Shown here: positions 39,846 to 46,795 of the stretch, piece by piece
Layout: each line of letters opens with the position of its first letter
How positions within the stretch are numbered: the stretch's first letter is position 1
Source: JADMJV01 sp964649085
Lineage (GTDB): Bacteria > Vulcanimicrobiota > Xenobia > Xenobiales > JADMJV01
Assembly (NCBI GenBank): GCA_964649085.1
Contig: CAZYPN010000014.1
Span: 1 to 64,000, forward strand
DNA length: 64,000 nucleotides
Direction: 5' to 3'
Made by a program: the position numbers and the translations under genes
Notes under the pieces: model-generated
Told to the model about the DNA's origin: nothing
The model's database searches: none
What the model saw: the letters and a program-made list of their open reading frames with translations, nothing else

Positions 39846-42800
39846 TCAAGCTTCGGCCTCGGAGTGAAGCCCCGCAGGCGCCTGTTCGTCCCATTCTTTG
39901 CGCAACTTGGGTTCCAGGCTTCGAATCCAGGCCTGCAGTTGCGACCTGGCCCGGACCACGAACTCATTGTCGGCTTCTTCCTGGCGATGGGCCTGCCAGC
40001 GAACCCAGCCCTCGAAGAGTTCCTGCCAACAGCTTCGTTCCTGCCATTCCGGATTGGCCGACTGTCTGCAGAAAGTAAGCCACAGTCGTTGACAGTCGAG
40101 CAGGGGAGCGATCAGATACTCTTTGCTCTGCCACATCTCGTTTTCGTACATCGACAGCGCCGCTCGCAAGGGTTCACGCACCAGGTTCCATTGCTCCAGC
40201 GCGAGCTGGGCCCGGGCCAGTTCCAGTTGAGCCGCAGCCAGGTGCAGACCCAGATGGTTTCTCTGGTTGCCTGGCAAACTGTTCAGCTCTTCAAGAGAGA
40301 CGGTGGCAACATCGAGAGCAGCCTGGTGGCGGTTGGCCTGACGCTGAACCCGGGCCAGCACCTGCCGGTGTATGGCACACCACATGCGGGCCTGATCGTA
40401 ACCCTCCTGGGCTCGACGTTGCTCGATTTCGACGGCGGCCTGGGCCTTTTCGGCAGCCAGATCGTGGTGACCCAGGGCCGACTGGATCAGGGCCTCGGTG
40501 CTGAGGCATACCGAGCGTTCGGTTTCCACATCGGCTTCGCTTTCGGTGGCGCGAATATGCTCCAGCGCCTCTTCGGCCTCGGTCAGGCATTCCAGTCCCG
40601 CCTCGGGTTGACCCAGATGCAGATGGATCCAGGCCTGCAACTCGCGCACATCGGCGAGTTCCAGTTGAGGTGCGCCCTCGGAGGGGTCGAAGTCGAGCAA
40701 GTCCTGGCGACATGCTTCGGCGATTTCCATGGCCTCTTGAAGCCGCCCTCGGCGGGCTCGCACCCGAGCCTGATAAACTCTGGCGCTCAGTTGTTCAAGC
40801 GACAGGTCTTCCGCTCCCAGGCCGATGGCCTGCTGATAGGCGTCAATGCATTGATCGAGCGCCTCCTCAGCCTGGCGCAGCAGACCTTGATGGCTGAGAA
40901 TCTTGGCTCGAAAGAACAGCACCAGGGCCTGTTCCGACAGGTCCATTCCCTGCATCATCTCGGGGGTCAACAGGGTGTTCAGAGAGCCAGAGGCTTCGCC
41001 GATTCGGTTCATCAGTGCCAGGGCGTGGCTGCGAAGGAACTCCAGTGAGGCCACGTCGGCCGGATTCGATTCGCCGGCAGGCAAGGCGTTGATCACCGTG
41101 ATGGCTTTTCTCAGACGTTCTTCGGCCTCGTTCCATTTCTCCAGGTCGAACAAAGCCATGCTCTGCTCCAGATAGAGAAACACCAGTTCCTGGTCCCCTG
41201 GCCATTGGAATTGATGATACAGGCCTTCAGCCTCGCCCAGCAGCCGCATGCTTTCCCATCGCATTCCCATATGCTCGAGGGGGCCGGCGTTCTCCGGCAG
41301 GGTTTCGCGAACACCGCGCAGGGTTTCCGACTGTTCCATGAGCAGTTCGAAGAGGTACTGGGCCCACTCTTCACCCTCCTCGCGGGTCAGCTTGCGAGCC
41401 AGGTCGAGAGCTTCCTGGCCGTGGCGAAGACTATCGTCTGCATTGCCCAGCGCGCGCGCCGAGCGTGCCTGACCCCGCAAGGCGTGAATGGTCTTGGCCT
41501 GGTCGGCCTGACCTTCACGCAGGCTTCTCTGGTGAGCTTCCTGATACAGGGGATAGGCCCGTTGCACATAGCCCATATAGAGATAGGGATCGGCCAGGCA
41601 TAGCAGACAGTGAGTCAGCAGTCCTTCAAGGTTGTCGTTGCGTTCGTTTTTGACCAGAGCCCGCAGCATATCCAGCGCCTGCTCGCCGAAGTGAGCTCCA
41701 TCGGAGTAGCGCCCCTGATTGGTGAGAGTGTGGCAACAGTCGGCGTAGATCTCGGCGAGTTGAGCCGCGAAACGTCGAGATCTTTGGGCCTTCTTGCGCT
41801 CGAGCATGTGGGCAGAGACCAGAAAGAGCTGAAGTCCGATTTCCTCGTAGCCCTGTTCGCGCGCCAACCGTCCCAGGGCCCAGGTTTGCTCGACCGTTTC
41901 CTGATCGTGCATCAGCCGGGAGAGATCGCCCATACGACCGCTCTCCGCCAGGTGATACTTGAGGAAACAGTGGGCGTAGAAGTCGGCGTCTTGCGGATTG
42001 GGATTGGCTGGACGGGAGCTGTCGAGCGCCAGCGCAACCACCCGGCGATGGCTCTCGGAGACTCGATCGCGCCAGGACGGATGTTGCAGCAAGAAGTCAC
42101 GCAGTTCAGGGGAGCGCAGCGAATAGTGTTCACCGGTGAAGAGTGCGTCGTATTGGGAGCCTTCGCCATCGCTACTGAGAAAGTCGCGCAACTCGAAGAG
42201 GGCGAAGGCCACTTTTTCAGGAGCATTTGACCAGGCCTTGAAGAGTTCCAGGCTGACCGGAACCTGAGCCACCGCCAGCAAGATCAAAATTTCCAGATGG
42301 ACGGTGCGAAAGACCTCGGGGCCGAGCCGTCGACCCATGGCTTCAAACAAGGTTTCGAAGAGGTTTTCGGGCTCGGGAAGGGGGACCTTCCACCTCAGCA
42401 ACAGGGCGTAGTAGTAGCCCAGGCGCCAGTTGCCCTGGCTCTTTACCAGGATCTGCTCCACCTGAGCAAAGTGCTCTTCGTCCAGGCGTTTTCTAAGGTA
42501 GCCATCAAGTTCTTCCAGGTTACGAGGATGCTCGGGCTGAAGCACCAGCTGGTCGACCGGGTGTCGGGCACGCCCGGCCGTAACGAGATAGATCCCTTCC
42601 GCGAAGTCCCTCCAGGCGGGGAGTTCCGACAACTCGACAGCTTCCTCGAAGCCGTCGAAAAGGATGACGAAACTGCTGTCGATCTCTTGAGTCAGCCACT
42701 GAAATGCGGCCAGCAAGGCCCTGGGTGGTGACTGTTCGTAAAAGGCCTGCGAGACCGCCAGGCGCAAACTCTCGCCATCGATGTCCAGCAGGTATTCGGT

Positions 42801-43043
42801 GGCGTCCACCAGGCGCCAGATCAGGGAAGTCAGGCTCTCGTCGGGGCTCTTCTCCAGATAGAGAGGAACGGCACCGCGCTCCTGAGCACCGACAGCCAGG
42901 CCACGCAGCAGCCAGCTCTTGCCGGAGCCCGAAGGACCCGAGAGATGTAAGTGACCATGCGTGCGTCCGAGAACCCAGCCCCAGACCTCTTCGAGGGTTT
43001 CCTCGCGAGGCCAATACTCCGAAAGAAAATCGTCTAATAACAC
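39846..43043 (-). CDS. Large STAND-like ATPase with TPR-type helical repeats
   Basis: The GTG at 43043 starts a 1065-residue protein. Residues 1-190 are a P-loop ATPase: LHLSGPSGSGKSWLLRGLAV (Walker A) and SSFVILFDGFEEAVELSE (Walker B), with LYLEKSPDESLTSLIWRLVD. A winged-helix-like segment follows. From about residue 360 to the end there are many TPR-like helical pairs (AHFGEQALDMLRALVKNE, WNEAEERLRKAITVINALP, LRQAEEALDQCIDAYQQA, QPEAGLECLTEAEEALEHI). No DNA-binding domain is evident. STAND proteins switch by nucleotide-driven oligomerisation and can be regulators or immunity factors. It is the third gene of an operon with two small unknown proteins. Confidence 0.8.
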   Translation of the reverse strand: MLLDDFLSEYWPREETLEEVWGWVLGRTHGHLHLSGPSGSGKSWLLRGLAVGAQERGAVPLYLEKSPDESLTSLIWRLVDATEYLLDIDGESLRLAVSQAFYEQSPPRALLAAFQWLTQEIDSSFVILFDGFEEAVELSELPAWRDFAEGIYLVTAGRARHPVDQLVLQPEHPRNLEELDGYLRKRLDEEHFAQVEQILVKSQGNWRLGYYYALLLRWKVPLPEPENLFETLFEAMGRRLGPEVFRTVHLEILILLAVAQVPVSLELFKAWSNAPEKVAFALFELRDFLSSDGEGSQYDALFTGEHYSLRSPELRDFLLQHPSWRDRVSESHRRVVALALDSSRPANPNPQDADFYAHCFLKYHLAESGRMGDLSRLMHDQETVEQTWALGRLAREQGYEEIGLQLFLVSAHMLERKKAQRSRRFAAQLAEIYADCCHTLTNQGRYSDGAHFGEQALDMLRALVKNERNDNLEGLLTHCLLCLADPYLYMGYVQRAYPLYQEAHQRSLREGQADQAKTIHALRGQARSARALGNADDSLRHGQEALDLARKLTREEGEEWAQYLFELLMEQSETLRGVRETLPENAGPLEHMGMRWESMRLLGEAEGLYHQFQWPGDQELVFLYLEQSMALFDLEKWNEAEERLRKAITVINALPAGESNPADVASLEFLRSHALALMNRIGEASGSLNTLLTPEMMQGMDLSEQALVLFFRAKILSHQGLLRQAEEALDQCIDAYQQAIGLGAEDLSLEQLSARVYQARVRARRGRLQEAMEIAEACRQDLLDFDPSEGAPQLELADVRELQAWIHLHLGQPEAGLECLTEAEEALEHIRATESEADVETERSVCLSTEALIQSALGHHDLAAEKAQAAVEIEQRRAQEGYDQARMWCAIHRQVLARVQRQANRHQAALDVATVSLEELNSLPGNQRNHLGLHLAAAQLELARAQLALEQWNLVREPLRAALSMYENEMWQSKEYLIAPLLDCQRLWLTFCRQSANPEWQERSCWQELFEGWVRWQAHRQEEADNEFVVRARSQLQAWIRSLEPKLRKEWDEQAPAGLHSEAEA

Positions 43044-43070
43044 TCGGTCGGGTTCACTTCCGAGCCCAGG

Positions 43071-43415
43071 TCAACTCCCCTGCTCTTCTTCGTGAGTGCG
43101 GGGAGCTACCAGCCAGTCTGAGAGTTCGCTCCAAAAATGGTCCTCGAACCAGGGAAAGAAGCTGCTGGAGGTCTCTTCCGGGGTGATTTCCAGGATGATT
43201 CGCCAGTGTCCCGGCCGCCGTCCCAGCGGCGACTGTTCCAGCACGAAATATCCCTGCACGGCTTTGAGCCACATAAATGCCTGGGCTTCGTCGCGTTGCA
43301 GGTTCTGGCAACGAGCGACGTCCAGGCGCAACCCTTCAGTGTGTATGGTGTAGGCGGCTGAATTGGTGATGAATTGATGGACTTCCAGGTCACAGGCGCG
43401 AATGGAATACTTCAT
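43071..43415 (-). CDS. Unknown small protein in the ATPase operon
   Basis: This 114-residue product begins MKYSIRACDLEVHQFITNSA. It has AYTIHTEGLRLDVARCQNLQ, AQAFMWLKAVQGYFVLEQSP, HWRIILEITPEETSSSFF and the acidic end APRTHEEEQGS. Its aromatic-rich alpha-beta pattern is not recognised. The ATG overlaps the preceding stop as ATGA, indicating coupled translation, and the ATPase gene starts 27 nt downstream. It probably works with the ATPase as a partner or cargo, but this rests on the operon alone. Confidence 0.6.
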   Translation of the reverse strand: MKYSIRACDLEVHQFITNSAAYTIHTEGLRLDVARCQNLQRDEAQAFMWLKAVQGYFVLEQSPLGRRPGHWRIILEITPEETSSSFFPWFEDHFWSELSDWLVAPRTHEEEQGS

Positions 43416-43798
43416 CGCCTGGTGACAGAGTTTGACATTACCTCGAAACTCTGGAGGTCCACTTCGATGGTCTGTTTCAAGGCGCTACCCTGAGTGACCA
43501 GTCGGGCACGGCGCTTGTTGCGATCGATGATGAGTTGTTGCAAGATACCCTCTTTCTCAAAGTCGTGGGAGTTGCGCAGAACGTAAGCCCGGACTTCCGT
43601 CTGGGCCAGTTCCACCTGGGGATCGAGCAGCCAACCACTGCGCATCACCAACTTGGGCTGTAGTAAAAATTTGATGAAACGGGGGCTTCCCACCTCGAAG
43701 AAGGTTCCCATAAGACCTGAGTTGCGCAGGTCCTCCTCCAACTCGGGATGGATTCGCCCTGAAATTGTCTCTGAGCTCGGTTCGCTAACCATGATCAT
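43412..43798 (-). CDS. Unknown small protein, first gene of the ATPase operon
   Basis: The 128-residue product has MIMVSEPSSETISGRIHPEL, MGTFFEVGSPRFIKFLLQPK, YVLRNSHDFEKEGILQQLI and VDLQSFEVMSNSVTRR. No signal peptide, membrane helix or known motif is seen. An alternative start is the ATG four codons in (MVSEPSS). It overlaps the next gene by 4 nt. A TTGACA-type promoter lies upstream at 43840-43867, so this appears to be the operon's first gene. Confidence 0.6.
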   Translation of the reverse strand: MIMVSEPSSETISGRIHPELEEDLRNSGLMGTFFEVGSPRFIKFLLQPKLVMRSGWLLDPQVELAQTEVRAYVLRNSHDFEKEGILQQLIIDRNKRRARLVTQGSALKQTIEVDLQSFEVMSNSVTRR

Positions 43799-43839
43799 TT
43801 CGTCTCCGCCCTTCTTAAAGAGCTAGCGTTGTTGCAGCG

Positions 43840-43867
43840 GGGTTACAGCGGAATGTGTGAGTGTCAA
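43840..43867 (-). promoter_or_regulatory. Putative sigma-70-type promoter of the ATPase operon
   Basis: On the reverse strand TTGACA (43867-43862) is a perfect -35 box. A weaker TAACCC (43845-43840) sits 16 nt downstream as a possible -10, about 40 nt before the first start codon at 43798. The -10 match is poor, so the assignment is tentative. A 10-bp direct repeat AAACGATCCA lies upstream at 43922-43931 and 43934-43943. Confidence 0.35.
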
Positions 43868-43931
43868 GAACTGACATACGCTTACCCCCTCCTACACTTA
43901 TTGCACCATCCGACCAGGACCAAACGATCCA

Positions 43932-45587
43932 TCAAACGATCCAGTCGAATTGGTCCACCGCCTTGTCCAGTGTTTCGATGGTCGCCTGATACAGGGACTG
44001 GGCCTCTTCGGGACTGTCGCCCACGCACGTCACGCCCAGTTTACCGAACTGCGACAGGGCGCCGATCATATGGAACACCACGCCCGTGTTGGAGGAAGAG
44101 TTGTAGTGTAAGCCGGTGTAGGTGGTGATGTCGATCAGGTCCTCAGGAAGCAGGCCGCGATATTTTTCCGACTCCAGATTGTCCGAAGCGAAATAGTACT
44201 TCGGATTGCCCGTCCCCGACTGGAACAGCCCGGTTTCGGGGTCGTAGCGGCCACCGGTGAGGAATTGCAAAGTGCGGAACGGGTGGGTGGTGCCGCCCTT
44301 GCGCAGGTTGATTTCCACGGCAAAGAGGTCCCACTGGTCTTCTTTGGGAACGCAAAGGAAGTCGATGGAAAGGCGTCCGATGACGCCCACTTTGGCCAGT
44401 TCCTCGCCGATGCGCTGGCCGGCTTCGTGGAGAGGCTTCTGGTAGGCGGGGGCGGCAGGGAAACTGCACCCGATAAACACCTGCCCGTCCGGGCCGCCCA
44501 GCACCTGGTCATGAGTCGAAATGATTTGGGGTTCTCCCAGCGGCGTGATACGCATCTGCACACTGGGTGAGGCCTTGAGGTCTCCCTCGATGAATTCTTC
44601 GACGATGCCTTCCATTTGCTGGAACTTGCGCAGGTAGCCATCCCAGTTCATGCCTGGGGCCTGGAAGCGAGCCTGAGTTCGCACCATATCCCGCAGGGTT
44701 TTCAGGCAGGCTTTCTTATTGGACCAGTTGCTGACCCCGCCCAGCGGCAAGATAGCGTTGCCATCTCCCGAGAAGCCGTCATTGATTTTGACCACGACTC
44801 TCTTCATCTCGGGACGAAGTTTGTGCAGTTCGAAGATGCCCTCGACAATATCGTCCTCGTTCTTCAGGTCCTCAAATCCCGTGGCCAAAGGAATGCCAGC
44901 CTCGCGAAAGAGGCGACGGCAGCCGCTCTTGGAGCCATAGCGAAGATGCTTGGGGTCGGGTCCGAGCAGAGGAATGCCAAGGGCCACCGACAGCGACTTT
45001 TCCAGTTGGGTGACATTGAATACCGTGAGGTGACTGTTTTCGGCATTGCCGATGGCTTTGCGAATTCGTCGCAGCAGACTGGGACGCTCGAGGATTTTCT
45101 GGGTCAGCGATTTGGGTGAAGTGTCATAGACGGCAAACATCTCCAGGCGAGAACGGGCGTGCGAAAATGGAATACCGGGGAGCAGCTGGAGGTAGTAATC
45201 GATGATGAAGGGATGAATGGGTTCAGAAGTTACGAAAATCACCCGGGTCTTGGGCAAACTCAGCAAGATCAACATGAAGAGCAGCCGCTCTTCGTAGTGT
45301 TGTGCGCCTTTTAGCTTCTGAAGTTCCTCTACGTCGAGAGTCATGGAGGGAACCACCACTACGGTCTGAGGAATGTGACCGTCGCCACTGAGGCTGCGCC
45401 AAAGGTCGGGAATTTTCCGATACAGCTCCTGAAAGATTCGGTCTTCTTCCTTGGAGCCCGCGGCCGGAAGATTGAGGTCTGCCCAGGCCTGATAAGCCGG
45501 CAACACGGGTTGGCGTGCGACCGCCGCTTGCACCTCTCCGGTGGGACCATCCAGGTCCGTCACCTTGAGCCGATTTCTTCTGGCCAT
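43932..45587 (-). CDS. ATP-grasp ligase related to peptide ligase PGM1
   Basis: The ATG at 45587 lies 5 nt after GGAGGT and gives 551 residues (MARRNRLKVTDLDGPTGEVQ). An ATG at 45620 has no ribosome site. The N-terminal half has VVVVPSMTLDVEELQKLKGA, QHYEERLLFMLILLSLPKTR, VTSEPIHPFIIDYYLQLLPG and ERPSLLRRIRKAIGNAENSH. The C-terminal half is ATP-grasp: LGPDPKHLRYGSKSGCRRLF, EMKRVVVKINDGFSGDGNAI, GIVEEFIEGDLKASPSVQMR and DLFAVEINLRKGGTTHPFRT. This layout matches the PGM1-related family, whose namesake joins an amino-acid-like group to peptides in pheganomycin synthesis. No precursor or other biosynthesis gene is nearby, so the product is unknown. Confidence 0.75.
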   Translation of the reverse strand: MARRNRLKVTDLDGPTGEVQAAVARQPVLPAYQAWADLNLPAAGSKEEDRIFQELYRKIPDLWRSLSGDGHIPQTVVVVPSMTLDVEELQKLKGAQHYEERLLFMLILLSLPKTRVIFVTSEPIHPFIIDYYLQLLPGIPFSHARSRLEMFAVYDTSPKSLTQKILERPSLLRRIRKAIGNAENSHLTVFNVTQLEKSLSVALGIPLLGPDPKHLRYGSKSGCRRLFREAGIPLATGFEDLKNEDDIVEGIFELHKLRPEMKRVVVKINDGFSGDGNAILPLGGVSNWSNKKACLKTLRDMVRTQARFQAPGMNWDGYLRKFQQMEGIVEEFIEGDLKASPSVQMRITPLGEPQIISTHDQVLGGPDGQVFIGCSFPAAPAYQKPLHEAGQRIGEELAKVGVIGRLSIDFLCVPKEDQWDLFAVEINLRKGGTTHPFRTLQFLTGGRYDPETGLFQSGTGNPKYYFASDNLESEKYRGLLPEDLIDITTYTGLHYNSSSNTGVVFHMIGALSQFGKLGVTCVGDSPEEAQSLYQATIETLDKAVDQFDWIV

Positions 45588-45664
45588 CACCGACCTCCAG
45601 CGATTGAGTTGGCTCCCCATTCCCCATCGGGGAAGTGGCTCCCTTTACGGCGAAGGCCAGCCGG

Positions 45665-46603
45665 ATGAGAGTTCATGTAACCCGGAAAATTCCCCAACCG
45701 GCCCTGCAGACATTGTTTCAAACCGGCTGGGATGTTTTTGTCGGACCCGAGGAAATCCCCAGTCGCTCCCGGTTCCTGTGGGCTGCAACCGGGGCTCACG
45801 GCCTGCTGAGCCTGTTAACCGAGCGTATCGACGCTGAAGTGATGGACCGTTGCCCCCAGCTCAGGGTGATCTCCAATTGCGCGGTGGGTGTCGACAATAT
45901 CGACGTTGCCGAGGCTTCGGCCCGCGGGATCGTGGTGTGCAACACTCCCGGTGTACTCACCGAAGCCTGTGCCGACTTCACCTGGGCCCTGATTTTGGGC
46001 TTGCGACGCCGCCTGCTGGAGGCCGACCAGTGGGTCCGCACCGGCCGCTTTGAAGGTTGGGGGCCCTTGCTTTTGTTGGGAGGCGACCTGCACGACTGTC
46101 GGTTGGGGCTTATAGGGATGGGAGCCATTGCCCAGGCCGTGGCCCGTCGAGCCGCGGCCTTTGGTTGTCAGGTTCACTACTGGTCGCGCACGGCCCGAGA
46201 GGGTCCCTGGCAGCGCCACCTTCAACTGGATACCCTGTTGCAGGAATGCGATGTGGTCAGCCTGCACGTTCCGCTTTCAGCCGAAACCCATCACCTGATC
46301 AACCGCCATCGTTTGTTCCAGATGCAGGCCGATGCCCTGCTGATCAATACCAGTCGGGGCCCGGTCGTCGACGAGGCCGCGCTGGCCGAGGTTCTGGCCG
46401 AGGGCCATCTGGGGGGAGCGGCTTTGGACGTGTACGAGCGTGAGCCAGAGGTCCATCCTGGCTTGTTGAGCAGCCCCCGGGTGCTGCTCGCCCCCCATCT
46501 TGCCAGCGCTACCCGGGGCACTCGCCTGCGCATGGCCGAACTGGCGGTAGAGAATCTGTGTCGGGTGTTGCGGGGTGAAGCGCCCTTGCATCAGGTGGTG
46601 TGA
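45665..46603 (+). CDS. D-isomer-specific 2-hydroxyacid dehydrogenase (glyoxylate/hydroxypyruvate reductase-like)
   Basis: The ATG at 45665 (MRVHVTRKIPQPALQTL) gives 312 residues. An upstream ATG at 45635 adds ten unlikely residues. Domains: catalytic N-terminal part (ISNCAVGVDNIDVAEASARG, VVCNTPGVLTEACADFTWAL), then the Rossmann segment RLGLIGMGAIAQAVARRAA. Catalytic residues are Arg in INTSRGPVVDEAAL, Glu in DVYEREPEVHPGLL and His in LLAPHLASATRGTR. It reduces glyoxylate or hydroxypyruvate, or similar 2-keto acids, with NAD(P)H. Divergent from the ATP-grasp gene with a 77-nt gap. Confidence 0.88.
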   Translation: MRVHVTRKIPQPALQTLFQTGWDVFVGPEEIPSRSRFLWAATGAHGLLSLLTERIDAEVMDRCPQLRVISNCAVGVDNIDVAEASARGIVVCNTPGVLTEACADFTWALILGLRRRLLEADQWVRTGRFEGWGPLLLLGGDLHDCRLGLIGMGAIAQAVARRAAAFGCQVHYWSRTAREGPWQRHLQLDTLLQECDVVSLHVPLSAETHHLINRHRLFQMQADALLINTSRGPVVDEAALAEVLAEGHLGGAALDVYEREPEVHPGLLSSPRVLLAPHLASATRGTRLRMAELAVENLCRVLRGEAPLHQVV

Positions 46604-46678
46604 AATTGTAACAGGCTGTTCATAAGTGCAGAGTGAACTTCTCTGCGTATTGACCGCAAGCGTCTATGCTGAAGTTGT

Positions 46679-46698
46679 TCCGGACGGCATCGTCCGGA
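46679..46698 (+). promoter_or_regulatory. Perfect 8-bp hairpin in the leader of the porin gene
   Basis: TCCGGACG (46679-46686) and CGTCCGGA (46691-46698) form a perfect stem around GCAT. It lies between the hydroxyacid dehydrogenase and the terminator at 46726-46750. It is not followed by a T-tract, so it could be a regulatory RNA element upstream of the terminator. Confidence 0.35.
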
Positions 46699-46725
46699 CA
46701 GGTCGCTCCCTCTGAACCTTTCGAT

Positions 46726-46750
46726 AAGCCGGAACCCCGGCTTTTTTTTT
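46726..46750 (+). terminator. Rho-independent terminator before the porin gene
   Basis: AAGCCGG (46726-46732) pairs with CCGGCTT (46737-46743) around AACC, followed by nine T in total (46742-46750). It sits 45 nt before the porin ATG. It either ends the hydroxyacid dehydrogenase transcript or acts as an attenuator in the porin leader. Confidence 0.8.
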
Positions 46751-46795
46751 GCCCTTTCCAGGCTTGTCGGTCCGGACCTAGAAAAGGCCCCCGCC

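Noticed and set aside
46604..46795. Known riboswitch in the porin leader
   Set aside because: I could not match the sequence to the conserved cores of any riboswitch class I know, such as c-di-GMP or cobalamin.
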